From Eukaryota sp. TZLM1-RC (taxonomy: Eukaryota > Metamonada: BaSk clade): a stretch of DNA of 64,000 bases. The notes beneath the pieces were generated by a model. It saw only the letters and a program-made list of their open reading frames with translations. It searched no databases and was not told where the DNA came from. The stretch covers positions 2,542,001 through 2,606,000 of the forward strand of contig JAUPSS010000002.1 of NCBI GenBank assembly GCA_040285825.1. Reading direction: 5' to 3'. Shown piece by piece: positions 41,201 to 50,687 of the stretch (position 1 is the first letter of the stretch; each line of letters starts with the position of its first letter). Made by a program: the position numbers and the translations under genes.

Positions 41201-42986
41201 TGAAATGTCTAGTCAAATTGACTCTCTTCAAGCTGAATTGCAAAATAAAACCCAAGCTGAAATTGAATTAAATCAACAAATTGTTGCTTTACAAGAAGAA
41301 TTGACTGCCAAGAGTGAAATTTCTAGTCAAATTGACTCTCTTCAAGCTGAATTGCAAAATAAGAGCCAAGCTGAAATTGAATTGAATCAACAAAATGCTG
41401 CTTTACAAGAAGAATTGACTGCCAAGAGTGAAATTTCTAGTCAAATTGACTCTCTTCAAGCTGAATTGCAAAATAAAAGCCAAGCTGAAATTGAATTGAA
41501 TCAACAAATTGCTACTTTACAAGAAGAATTGACTGCCAAGAGTGAAATTTCTAGTCAAAATGACTCTCTTCAAGCTGAATTGCAAAATAAAACCCAAGTT
41601 GAAATTGAATTGAATCAACAAATTGCTGCTTTACAAGAAGAATTGACTGCCAAGAGTGAAATGTCTAGTCAAAATGACTCTCTTCAAGCTGAATTGCAAA
41701 ATAAAAGCCAAGCTGAAATTGAATTGAATCAACAAATTGCTGCTTTACAAGAAGAATTGACTGCCAAGAGTGAAATTTCTAGTCAAATTGACTCTCTTCA
41801 AGCTGAATTGCAAAATAAAACCCAAGTTGAAATTGAATTGAATCAACAAATTGCTGCTTTACAAGAAGAATTGACTGCCAAGAGTGAAATGTCTAGTCAA
41901 AATGACTCTCTTCAAGCTGAATTGCAAAATAAAAGCCAAGCTGAAATTGAATTGAATCAACAAATTGCTGCTTTACAAGAAGAATTGACTGCCAAGAGTG
42001 AAATTTCTAGTCAAATTGACTCTCTTCAAGCTGAATTGCAAAATAAAAGCCAAGCTGAAATTGAATTAAATCAACAAATTGTTGCTTTACAAGAAGAATT
42101 GACTGCCAAGAGTGAAATTTCTAGTCAAATTGACTCTCTTCAAGCTGAATTGCAAAATAAAACCCAAGTTGAAATTGAATTGAATCAACAAATTGCTGCT
42201 TTACAAGAAGAATTGACTGCCAAGAGTGAAATGTCTAGTCAAAATGACTCACTTCAAGCTGAATTGCAAAATAAAAGCCAAGCTGAAATTGAATTGAATC
42301 AACAAATTGCTGCTTTACAAGAAGAATTGACTGCCAAGAGTGAAATTTCTAGTCAAATTGACTCTCTTCAAGCTGAATTGCAAAATAAAAGCCAAGCTGA
42401 AATTGAATTAAATCAACAAATTGTTGCTTTACAAGAAGAATTGACTGCCAAGAGTGAAATTTCTATTCAAATTGACTCTCTTCAAGCTGAATTGCAAAAT
42501 AAAACCCAAGTTGAAATTGAATTGAATCAACAAATTGCTGCTTTACAAGAAGAATTGACTGCCAAGAGTGAAATGTCTAGTCAAATTGACTCTCTTCAAG
42601 CTGAATTGCAAAATAAAAGCCAAGCTGAAATTGAATTGAATCAACAAATTGCTGCTTTACAAGAAGAATTGACTGCCAAGAGTGAAATGTCTAGTCAAAT
42701 TGACTCTCTTCAAGCTGAATTGCAAAATAAAAGCCAAGCTGAAATTGAATTGAATCAACAAATTATACAGCTTTTGTGTGATAATCTTGTTTTGAAGACC
42801 GAAAATCAGCTTATTCAGGCTGAAAATGATGATGTTTATTCAAAATATTCTAATATTCTTATCCAACATTCTGTATTGAAAACAGATGCAAAATCCCAGA
42901 GAGATAGAAACCTTTTGCTCAGACGACGACTCTCTTCAAATTCATTACCACCTAGAAAAAGTGCCAGGTTGGAAAAGGAAAGTTGA
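38292..42986 (+). CDS. Giant coiled-coil repeat protein (1564 aa)
   Basis: ATG 38292. Residues 1-95 are a non-repeated coiled coil. About 36 units of 38 residues follow (consensus around SEISSQIDSLQAELQNK / SQAEIELNQQIAALQEEL), then a unique end (LLCDNLVLKTENQLIQ...) and a basic tail RRRLSSNSLPPRKSARLEK. Hydrophobic residues fall 3-4 apart, but 38 is 28 + 10. Each unit therefore carries a three-residue phase break (stammer) in the heptad pattern. The product should be a long rod, of the golgin/tropomyosin-like or cytoskeletal kind. There is no transmembrane segment or enzyme motif. I cannot assign a function. The near-identity of the units at DNA level points to recent expansion by unequal exchange. 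Confidence 0.85.
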   Translation: MDHSLASLRQTNADLRREIDEIVDESSRQAAVYESTINELRKELNSSKGVKNLKTSDTTSSPAVESLELALSEMNTELLQAYSIIRQMESELQTKSEISSQIDSLQAALQNKTQVEIELNQQIAALQEELTAKSEISSQIDSIQAELQNKSQVEIELNQQIAALQEELTAMSEISSQIDSLQAELQNKSQVEIELNQQIAALQGELTAKSEISSQNDSLQAELQNKSQAEIELNQQIVVLQEELTVKSEISSQIDSLQAELQNKSQAEIELNQQIAALQEELTAKSEISSQIDSLQAELQNKTQAEIELNQQIAALQEELTAMSEISSQIDSLQAELQNKSQVEIELNQQIAALQGELTAKSEISSQNDSLQAELQNKSQAEIELNQQIAALQEELTAKSEISSQIDSLQAELQNKSQAEIELNQQIAALQEELTAKSEISSQIDSLQAELQNKSQAEIELNQQIATLQEELTAKSEISSQIGSLQAELQNKTQVEIELNQQIAALQEELTAKSEISSQIDSLQAQLQNKSQAEIELNQQIVALQEELTAKSEISSQIDSLQAQLQNKSQAEIELNQQIAALQEELTAKSAISSQIDSLQAELQNKSQAEIELNQQIATLQEELTAKSEISSQIDSLQAELQNKSHAEIELNQQIAALQEELTAKSEISSQIDSLQAELQNKTQVEIELNQQIVTLQEELTAKSEISSQIDSLQAELQNKTHVEIELNQQIATLQDELTAKSEISSQIDSLQAELQNKTHVEIELNQQIAALQEEVTAKSEISSQIDSLQAELQNKTQAEIELNQQIVALQEELTAKSEISSQIDSLQAELQNKSQAEIELNQQIAALQEELTAKSEISSQIDSLQAELQNKTQAEIELNQQIAALQEELTAKSEMSSQIDSLQAELQNKSQAEIELNQQIAALQEELTAKSEISSQIDSLQAELQNKTQAEIELNQQIAALQEELTAKSEMSSQIDSLQAELQNKTQAEIELNQQIVALQEELTAKSEISSQIDSLQAELQNKSQAEIELNQQNAALQEELTAKSEISSQIDSLQAELQNKSQAEIELNQQIATLQEELTAKSEISSQNDSLQAELQNKTQVEIELNQQIAALQEELTAKSEMSSQNDSLQAELQNKSQAEIELNQQIAALQEELTAKSEISSQIDSLQAELQNKTQVEIELNQQIAALQEELTAKSEMSSQNDSLQAELQNKSQAEIELNQQIAALQEELTAKSEISSQIDSLQAELQNKSQAEIELNQQIVALQEELTAKSEISSQIDSLQAELQNKTQVEIELNQQIAALQEELTAKSEMSSQNDSLQAELQNKSQAEIELNQQIAALQEELTAKSEISSQIDSLQAELQNKSQAEIELNQQIVALQEELTAKSEISIQIDSLQAELQNKTQVEIELNQQIAALQEELTAKSEMSSQIDSLQAELQNKSQAEIELNQQIAALQEELTAKSEMSSQIDSLQAELQNKSQAEIELNQQIIQLLCDNLVLKTENQLIQAENDDVYSKYSNILIQHSVLKTDAKSQRDRNLLLRRRLSSNSLPPRKSARLEKES
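38577..42767 (+). repeat. 114-bp in-frame tandem array, 36 full units plus a partial
   Basis: The string agtgaaat(t/g)tcta recurs at 38577 + 114k up to 42681, exactly 36 periods with no net indel. Variation is limited to a handful of codons (S/T, A/V, I/M, I/N, Q/H). From about 41600 to 42500 variants recur every three units (342 bp), a higher-order repeat. Confidence 0.97.
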
Positions 42987-44520
42987 ATTTTAGTATATTG
43001 AACTCTATTTGTGACTGTGCACAATACATTTATTTCAATTTATTTCTTTCTTGCAACCCCATTCCCTTACATTTTCTGAAACCATCATTGCAAATAGCTC
43101 ATATTTTCATATATATTTTTCAAATATATTATATATATATATATATTATATATATATATATTTTGAGGGGAATCTATTCAAAATTGTTTTTCTGATATTG
43201 TACTGAGTTTGGGGAATGAACCCAGACTTCTTCCACCCGACATGGGTCGGAATTTGTAAAATCACTATGACAATTGAATGTTTAAAAATATGCAATCAAA
43301 TAGCCCACAATCAAGAAAGCCATTCTTGGCCCAGATCGTTCAGCATTAGCAACAAATCAATTAGGAAGAATACACCTTTATTCAAGAATGTTTATTCAAC
43401 TTGTGCTTACAGTTTGTCAACAAAGGCTCTGGAGGATTGGCACTTAATTTCTAATCTTGCTCGGTTTATTTTGATCTTCTTGATGAAAATGTTTATACTG
43501 TTGTTTTTGGTGTTATTGAAAAATGAGAATTAATTCAATTCACAGTTTACTTACATGAATTTGAATCAAATACGATTGAAAAGAATATTGAGAATGGATG
43601 AAGCTGCCACTTAGTGAGTGCCATATCTCATTAAACAAGATAACCAAGTACAAGAAACTTTTCTTCAAAACAATGATAACAATAATCAACCAATGATCAT
43701 TGAGGAATTGAATTTCAGCAGTGTAAGTACCCAACTATAATATCAAAAGGAAGAAATTTTGAGGATGTAAAGATAAAATGGATGCTTATTGCTGAACAAT
43801 AAACTATTCAACCTCTGCAACAATCACTATTCAAGTTAAACACTTTTCTTCACTTTTCTTTTAATCAAAAAGTTGAAAACCAAGGCTGAACTTGATTCTA
43901 TTTTAATACAATGAGAAATTTTCTGTTCCTTGTATTATTTTTTATTCTACAGTGGATTTTTGTTGAAGGGTTCCATTTGTATATTGTGCTTACAACTGAA
44001 TGACAAAACTTTAATTAAATGTCAAGTCAAGTCAAGTCAATTAAATATTCTTGGTTCACTCCATTTATTTCCATTAGTTCTGATTTTATATAAATAAGTG
44101 TTGTAGTTCAATAAACCTTGTTAATGAATCCTTATTTTAAGAAATATTCATAAGGAAAATTCATAAAAATAGTTCATTAGAAAAAGACAAGAGCGCGCCC
44201 CAGTATCACCAATCGCAATTCAGAATCAAACATCCATAGATGTTTTCCAGTGTAAAAAAATGTAATTGTTTTGAGATTCGGCCCTTGACAGAAAGTTTCA
44301 GAAAAGCAGCAATTGTTTTAATTGATGGTCCAATTTGTGATGCAGTAATTATTATCGACAATAGTAGAGATTGCACTCAAAGTCATCTTCTATATGGAAC
44401 CAGTAAGAGGGGTATTAGTTCGGGAACAAATATTTTTTTTACAAAAGTACTATACATACGAGTTTTGTTTGAGTTGGGGTTGAAATATCATGGATCTGCA
44501 AACCATACCTATTTATGTTG
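42987..44520. other. A/T-rich non-coding DNA with simple repeats
   Basis: Holds an alternating AT tract (about 43123-43161) and four copies of GTCAA near 44022-44042. Open frames at 43216-43533 and 44240-44521 lack coding character or a recognised product. Possibly very old repeat sequence. Confidence 0.45.
43123..43161. repeat. (AT)n microsatellite
   Basis: A nearly pure alternating A/T run of about 39 bp downstream of the coiled-coil gene. Confidence 0.9.
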
Positions 44521-44589
44521 ATCTTAAACAGTTGAAATTTGACATCTGAAATTGTGACATAACAGATTCTACTAGGCGTAAAGAAAGAT

Positions 44590-45240
44590 TTTCGGAACTT
44601 CGAATAAAAACAGCTAAAATCCGACTCCATTGGGCTTATTTCGATTGGCTGTGTTACCCAGGACAGTGTGACTAATGGATCTGTTGCCTTTTTTGCTAAC
44701 TATGGTAACGCTTTGAGATTTTGTGATTGCTGGTTTGGAAATGTACCTTAAATTTTCAAGAAATTGCAACGTATTTTGAACAAACGAAAATTGAACTTTG
44801 TTCGATTTCTTTTTTAGATTAACAAAAACATGTCAATAATTTTATGCTTCAAATTTGTATTATTTGGAAAATATCACTTTTGGAGGTCTTGTGCTTCTTT
44901 TATAGCATTAGACGTTTATCAGTTCCTTTAAACAGACTGATTTCTGTCAATTTTGCAGTTTTTGATGCCGTTAGGCAGAAATACCAAAGAAGTAAAGAGA
45001 GAAAAAAGAGGTTTATTAATATAAATACTTGTCTTTGAACAAGTGCCACGTCATCATGTAAATTCCTCATCTGTCTAGCAAGTTAGTTAATCGGTAACAA
45101 CAACATTTTGTTGTTATAAACTTCAGCAAAAGTTGTTGAAGATTGTTGAAGCTTGGCTTTTGTTGTTGCACATGACATGCCCAAGATACAAATATAGCCT
45201 TTGCAAAGCTTTTAGAAGATTTGTGTGGCATCACGATTTC
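44590..45240 (+). mobile_element. LINE relic interrupted by element C (left part)
   Basis: Degenerate match to 26960-27720 of the largest LINE copy (strings such as gattgctggtttggaaatgtacc, and later tgttgaagcttggcttttgttg). It ends at the element C insertion point. Confidence 0.65.
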
Positions 45241-45343
45241 TGTTGGCGCCTCTAGGCTTAAATAGAATAAGGGCAAAATAAATCAATTTTACCTCATTCA
45301 CATTATCTCAAACTTTATCTTAAGTTTATGACTTAAGGCAACA
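45241..45343 (+). repeat. 5' LTR of element C (103 bp)
   Basis: TGTTGG at the start and CAACA at the end. It shares ggcgcc-ctaggctt and aaataaatca strings with the A/B LTRs but is 22 bp longer. Confidence 0.8.
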
Positions 45344-46578
45344 ATTTATTGGCCTCAGTTAAGTCAAAAGCTATTCCATACATAACTACAGCAAAAACTA
45401 GCAGGGCTTATTAGTAAATATTATTATTAGCTATCAGTAAAGTAATAGCATGTCAGACATCTTAAGAAAAGACCTCTCTAACCTATCACATCCTTTTTAT
45501 AACATGCAGCAACAGCAGCATCCACAGGACAAACAAAAAACGACGAGGCAACAGATTCGGCCCCCACTTCCCCTTCAATAAAGAAGCATTGGAAAGAGTG
45601 GACGAACTTGCTTCTTCTGCAAAAGTTGATATTAAAGGAACAAGCGCGGAGCTGGATCCCACGTTTCCTTCAAGAATGGCTGAAGAGGTAACGAGAACAG
45701 ACCCGGCTCTTCCTCTCTCACAAAAAATAGTAAAACCACCAATGTCGTTCGAAGTCACGAGAGAACCCAGCTACATCTCCTTTTTTTGTAGAATCTAGTA
45801 AGGAAAAAGATGGAAATCCCATTTTACATACATCAACTCTTCTAGGCCAGTATGATGAATTTCAGGCTCAACTAATTAAAATAAAGAATGACACCGATGA
45901 TGGATACTACTAACTTTTAACAAACAGGCGGAGACCTACCTCAAGTTAATGGACTTTTGTCTATTGGAGCAGTTCCTTTTTTTAGGGAGCCAAACATAAA
46001 AAAAGTCGACTACATACGAGGTTACAAATAGATACTACACCTCCACTATTAATGTACTACAAGGGAAGGATACGGATGTTGCTCCTCCAACATATTTAGT
46101 CGAAAGGGCAGTAGTTTAACAACAAAAGACACCACCTTCCAAATTCTGAACTTTGTTACTTTGCCTACTGTTGTTTTTAGTCCAACGTAAATCCCTGTCT
46201 GATTAACAGCGAATCCACTATTCAATTCTATAATACCTATGCACAACGACAGTATTACGTTACTCGTTTACGAAAAAAGGAAGAAGCATAGCGTCTTTAT
46301 GTAGCGATCAACGTACTTAACAAAAAAATCGAACAAACAGCTCTTGGAATGAGGCCCTTTTAGTTAATATTAACTACCCTATCCTACATTATTATAAAAG
46401 AGTCATAGTACATCAATTATCGAACTGAAAAGTGTAAAACCAGTGTTTGTGTGAATAACAATTAGCGCAGAAATATAAGTAGACTATAGAAAACATCAGT
46501 ATTTAGTTATCCAGTATTTTGTAAATGAATAGTTTTTATAGTTAATGGTTTATAAGTTTTGGAAATGGGTAGAAGCAG

Positions 46579-46645
46579 TCTTGGCGCCTTTAGGCTTAAA
46601 TAGAATAAGGGCATAATAAATCAACTTTACTTCATTCACATTATT
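46579..46645 (+). repeat. Truncated 3' LTR of element C
   Basis: Matches the first two-thirds of the 5' LTR (tcttggcgcctttaggctta...) and then joins LINE sequence abruptly. Confidence 0.7.
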
Positions 46646-46646
46646 A

Positions 46647-47060
46647 ACCCTTGTGATCTGTCAAACGAAAGTCTAGTTAATTCTGAAATTCATAAGCCCA
46701 TTTCAAATGATGAAAATTTAAAAAGCAAAAAATACAGTGAACATTTAATCTCCCCAACAGCATGGAAAATACAATTTGTGTCCATTTTCATTTTTCTATT
46801 TGATTCACTTGCTGCCACTGCATTACGTTTTTGGCAGATTTTGAAATGAAGGCAAAGACAAGGTGGACCAATAGAAATTTCAACAGATTGTTTTGGCACA
46901 ATAGAATTGATTTTTCTATTTTTAAGGGGATGTTGAAGATGGTTTCTGGTGCTCTGCTTTCCCTTGGGTCTGTCGATGAGAGATTTCCATCTAGTCGTTT
47001 TCTTTTGGGAGAGATGAATTATTTAGATGTTGAGTCAAAAGTAGTTCAATAAATAATTTT
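46647..47060 (+). mobile_element. LINE 3' end (right of element C)
   Basis: Begins with a match to 28090-28165 (gaaattcataagcccatttcaaatg) and continues through NRNFNRLFWHNRIDFSIFKG to a TAA at 47050-47052. It belongs to the same LINE subfamily as 28180-28488. Confidence 0.7.
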
Positions 47061-47172
47061 ATAGCAAAAATTGTGCCTATTACGAAACTCATAATTTACA
47101 ATTTGGGGATAAAATGGATGTTTGGATTCTTGATTTCAAATAGTTAAATTTTTGAATCTAATACATTCGATC

Positions 47173-47655
47173 ATGCAAAACATTCAACTCATGCGCGCTT
47201 TGCAAGAGGCCCAAAGATCGAACGATCATGGTAGAGTCTTTACTGTGTCCATTGATAACAATGTCAATAAATGGAAAGTGAAGCTGCTTTTCAACGATAA
47301 AGATGAAAGGCACTTTCTTCAAGCCCTACAACAGAAAGGTTACAATGACATTGAGCTAGAACTAACCTTTGGTCCTGAATATCCCTCCAAAGCTCCTTTT
47401 GTTCGATGTATTTACCCAATATTTCAACAATGGACGGCTCACATTACTCTAGGAGGTGCCGTTTGTCACCCCTTACTCTTCTCTCCGGGATGGCAGTCCA
47501 CAATTCCCATATCAACCCTAATCCAGGTTATTAGACTTAACATTCTGGAAGGAAACCCACAGCTTCACCCGAACCAAAACTTGGGACAATACAATATGAG
47601 CACAGCCCAGCAAGCAAGGACCAGGGCTGCAAGACAACATGGATGGCATACATAG
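47173..47655 (+). CDS. UBE2Q-like ubiquitin-conjugating enzyme
   Basis: 160 residues from ATG 47173. The UBC fold is clear: KWKVKLLFND strand, LELTFGPEYPSKAPFVRCIYP (the 'PP' strand region), then HITLGGAVCHPLLFSPGW with the active cysteine at about residue 98, and ISTLIQVIRLNILEGNPQL helix. GGAVC...GW is closer to the UBE2Q branch than to classical E2s, which carry the HPN motif. It lacks the N-terminal RWD extension of animal UBE2Q. Expected to take ubiquitin from E1 and pass it to targets. An in-frame TTG at 47152 lies upstream but ATG 47173 is the sensible start. It sits alone, 110 bp after LINE debris. Confidence 0.82.
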   Translation: MQNIQLMRALQEAQRSNDHGRVFTVSIDNNVNKWKVKLLFNDKDERHFLQALQQKGYNDIELELTFGPEYPSKAPFVRCIYPIFQQWTAHITLGGAVCHPLLFSPGWQSTIPISTLIQVIRLNILEGNPQLHPNQNLGQYNMSTAQQARTRAARQHGWHT

Positions 47656-48050
47656 GTATTTTTGTTTCATAGTCGAATTCAAATAAATCATTTATTTTCA
47701 TTTATGAAGAAATTTTTTCAGTGATAGATTAAACAGTCAAGTTGATACTTCCTTGAACCAATTTTGTGGAACTAGGCCGTAAGCGACTGTCTTTGATAAT
47801 ACAAACCATCTCATTAATTAACTTATGACTCAACATCCAGACCCAATTTGTTTACTAAATTGTGTTACCAGCTGTTACAAATTCGAATTCCTTGTTCAAA
47901 TCCTTTAGTCTGACTTTTTCAAGTTTGTTTTATTCCAAGAATACTTCAATTTCATAGTAGAAACTGATAAAATAGCTAAAAAAACCGTAAGTAGAAGAAG
48001 CTCAATGCAAAAATAGTCACAATGTCGTTGAAAAACAACAATTATGACCA
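47656..48050. other. Convergent intergenic spacer
   Basis: A/T-rich 3' flanks of two convergent genes. Nothing further seen. Confidence 0.5.
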
Positions 48051-49520
48051 TCAATTATGACCTCTTCTAACATTTATTTTTCTCAAAATTTCCTCATGTC
48101 TTGCTCTCGAATCTTTTGACTTATCTCGACCACTCTCCATTTTGGGCTTAGCTGAATAATAAACTGAATTCTTTTCATAAAAACCCAAAACATCTCCTAT
48201 TTCCCAAGGCGCGGGTTTTGGTAAAAATTCCGCCATTTTCTTCCTGTACAACTCTACAGATTTCTGCTCCCTGAAACCAGGATCGTTCAAGCACATCGAG
48301 TACGTGGTCTTTTTTTCAGCTCTTTTGAATAGCTTTTGCACCTCAGCAAACTTCCCCAAATGTCCAAAGACATATTCATCGTGGTAACACTGGTGGTACT
48401 CTGCATTATAGAGCTCGTCTTCCTTGGTCAAGAGACTTTTCTGGACCCAGTAATGGTTACAAAGATGCATAAAATGGGGAAAACCATTAGGTGGTCTGAA
48501 TGGAGTGGAAATGATACGGTTATAAACTGTGGAAAACTCTTCAGAAACTTCCCTCATTATATTCTTATTCAAAAGGTACCAAGTGTGTGCCATCGCGTGA
48601 TAGCTTTTGATTGATTGTGGTGGACTAAATACCTTCTCCAACAGTTTAATACCCTGGTACAATCCTCTATTATAAGAGTTTCCCGTGGGTGACGTCACCT
48701 TCCACCAATGTTCAATATGAACCAATGGGGAGTTTGTGGAGGGGTTGAATACCAAGTCAAGTGGTAGTGGTCTAACCATAACCATATCATCATTAAAATA
48801 GTAAAAGTAATCAGAAATGCCAGGAATCCTCCACAAATTAGCCTCAATAGCCTAGAGTTAGGGTTAGTGTTAGCATACATATGAAGAAAAGGTTGGCAAC
48901 ATTGATGAATCCGGGAATATATCTTGATGGTAAACAACAGTAATGAATGCATTGCTCTGATTAAGCCAGCAAGGTACCTGAGAAGGCCCAGAAACAACAA
49001 GAAAAACGTGACGGAGGTTGGGAAGATTGCACCAGATTCCACGGAGAGAGTAAACGACTTCGCCAATGTCGGACCATTCTTTTGAGTGTGAGTCCAGCTT
49101 CTTCCCTGCACGCTGATCTCTCTCCGCTATCCAAGTGGGGTCTGAGCCATTAACCCAGAGAACAACTGCATCCATTCCATCTGGTTTGAGAACACGTTTA
49201 CCTGGAAGGAGGGAGTCATCTTCCATGCCCTGGTCCTCCTCAGGAAGTTCCGGTAGATTAATGTCGTTATTATGTGGTATAGATGAGAGTCCATGATCAG
49301 GCGGTGAGGGTTCAGAGGGTGAAGAAGTTTCTGTGTGATGTTCTGAGTCATGAACATAAGACGTTGTTGAATGTGAAGGTAATGACTCAGTGGAATTAGG
49401 ACTAAGTATCATGAGGAATGTACATAGTAAAAGAAATGACAAAACACCCAACACTATAAACACAGTAGGAAAGGAACGTCGTCGTCGTGATACTTGTCTA
49501 AGATGGGATTGCAAAAGCAT
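48051..49520 (-). CDS. Stealth-family sugar-phosphate transferase (two exons)
   Basis: Exon 1 is 49520-48879 and exon 2 is 48851-48051, with a 27-nt intron (48878-48852, donor gtatgc, acceptor ctctag) between LPTFSSY and AIEANLWRIPG. Removing it restores the conserved block exactly. The protein has 480 residues. A cytosolic RRRR and one membrane anchor (about 17-39) give a type II Golgi topology, followed by a Ser/Pro-rich stem. CR1 is MDAVVLWVNGSDPTW (116-130) and the CR2 region runs from SLRGIWCNLPNL to YFYYFNDDMV. CR3-like AMAHTWYLLNK is followed by a C-terminal region ending FREQKSVELYRKKM. Stealth proteins transfer sugar-1-phosphate, such as GNPTAB-type GlcNAc-1-phosphotransferase or bacterial capsule enzymes. 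The substrate here is unknown; modification of secreted or lysosomal glycans is an inference. Confidence 0.9.
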
Positions 49521-49598
49521 TTACAATGGAAATAACAAAAAGATTTTATATAAATGAACAAAAGTTGATGATGATATCAAGTTTGAAGCCTTTACAAT

Positions 49599-49674
49599 AC
49601 CACTGTTGGTAGCATAATGGGAATGACTTTGACATCAACTGTCACAAGTCGAGGGTTCGACTCCCTCCAGTGGT
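49599..49674 (+). tRNA. tRNA-like gene, identity uncertain
   Basis: 76 nt with seven perfect acceptor pairs (accactg/cagtggt), a perfect T arm (gaggg-ttcgact-ccctc), an A-box match (tagcataatggg) and a B-box match (ggttcgactcc). The middle is abnormal: D-stem pairing is poor. The anticodon arm ttgac-atcaact-gtcac has one unpaired end and would give CAA, but with C at position 37 and no long variable arm expected for tRNA-Leu. It could be a mutated tRNA, an intron-bearing tRNA I misfold by eye, or a tRNA-derived repeat. Confidence 0.45.
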
Positions 49675-49839
49675 TGCGCCCTGAGTACTGGCAATATACT
49701 GATCTGTTCAGTTTTCGTACAGATTGCTGGGTCAGTGCTCGTGAAGGGGCGTTTTTTGCTCACAACACCATTTTCTAAAGCATGATTGTTCTGAGTTCGT
49801 ACATTTTTGCATAGGCTGTTTTGTAATCCCGTTCGCAAT

Positions 49840-50035
49840 ACTTCACTGATTTGTGTAATGAATCAATTGAAGCACTCTTTCTCATTTCGAAATACATTGC
49901 TTTTATTATTTTACCGCAAGTGCTTTCTAAAAAGGAGCATTTTGTGGACTAAAGCACCACTTTTTGCTTCTTGTGCTGTTATTGGTGGATATAGAAACGC
50001 TAAATTTGAGTTTCCTGAAAGTTTTGCATACTGAA
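49840..50035 (+). mobile_element. LINE fragment
   Basis: ILWTKAPLFASCAVIGGYRNAKFEF matches the ANLGG...GKNFICEF region of the large LINE (27345-27440). Short and truncated at both ends. Confidence 0.5.
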
Positions 50036-50687
50036 TAGATTTATTAATGACTAGCGAGAGCTCAATTTCAATTACATCAAAAAATTTCACAACAATGACA
50101 TACAACAATGGAATAAATACTTTCCTTAAGCACTTAATGTCACCATTCTAGAACCGAATTTCATTAATTAAAACAAAACTCTTACACTATTGAAGGAAAT
50201 TTGTAGTTGATGAGCTTCTACTCAATTTTTTTCAAAGGAAGAACAACTTAATATGTCCAATTGCTAGATCCAGGTAATCGAAAATTTGAGACACTAGAAT
50301 TGTTGAACACCTCACACGGTACCACGAATGATAAATAATAGAAACAATAGACAGAAAAACTTGCCCTATTAGTATATATGAGTATTATGTAATGTTGCAA
50401 AGCATTCAAATTGAAAAATTGAAGATCAGGTTTCAGCAAAAACCACAGCACTTCTTTTAAAATTCTCACTTATTGACAAAATGAGTTAAATATTAAAGTC
50501 AACCAATATTAATTGAATATTTCTTAATAAGTGATAAGATCGACAAATTAATAAGAAGAAAATGAATCCAAATATTTCTTATAATCAAAAATACTCGATC
50601 GCTAAAATGTACAAAATTTCATTATTAAAAACAATCTCTATAAACCTTTTTAATTTGTACAAAACATTAAGCAAAATACAATAATTG
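50036..50687. other. A/T-rich non-coding DNA
   Basis: 3' side of the SMG8-like gene. No coding frame, RNA gene or repeat recognised. Confidence 0.45.

Larger units (their letters stand above)
45241..46645 (+). mobile_element. Short non-autonomous LTR element C
   Basis: The 5' LTR is 45241-45343 (103 bp, TGTTGGCGCC...GGCAACA) and the 3' LTR begins at 46579 and is truncated at about 46645. The interior of about 1.2 kb starts with atttattggcc, equivalent to the string inside A and B. It has an ORF1-like start (ATGTCAGACATC at 45450) and broken acidic frames, and keeps the purine tract ggaaatgggtagaagcag (46561-46578). There is no protease, RT or integrase. It resembles a TRIM-type derivative of a sister family to A/B. 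The left flank is TTTC; the right target copy is lost with the LTR end. Confidence 0.78.

Noticed and set aside
38577-42767. Regular repeat array considered as CRISPR-like or satellite DNA
   Set aside because: There are no spacers, and the period is an exact number of codons within one long open frame; it is a protein repeat.
48852-48878. CCCTAA-like strings suggesting an internal telomere repeat
   Set aside because: Only one or two units, fully inside a 27-nt intron required by the Stealth reading frame.
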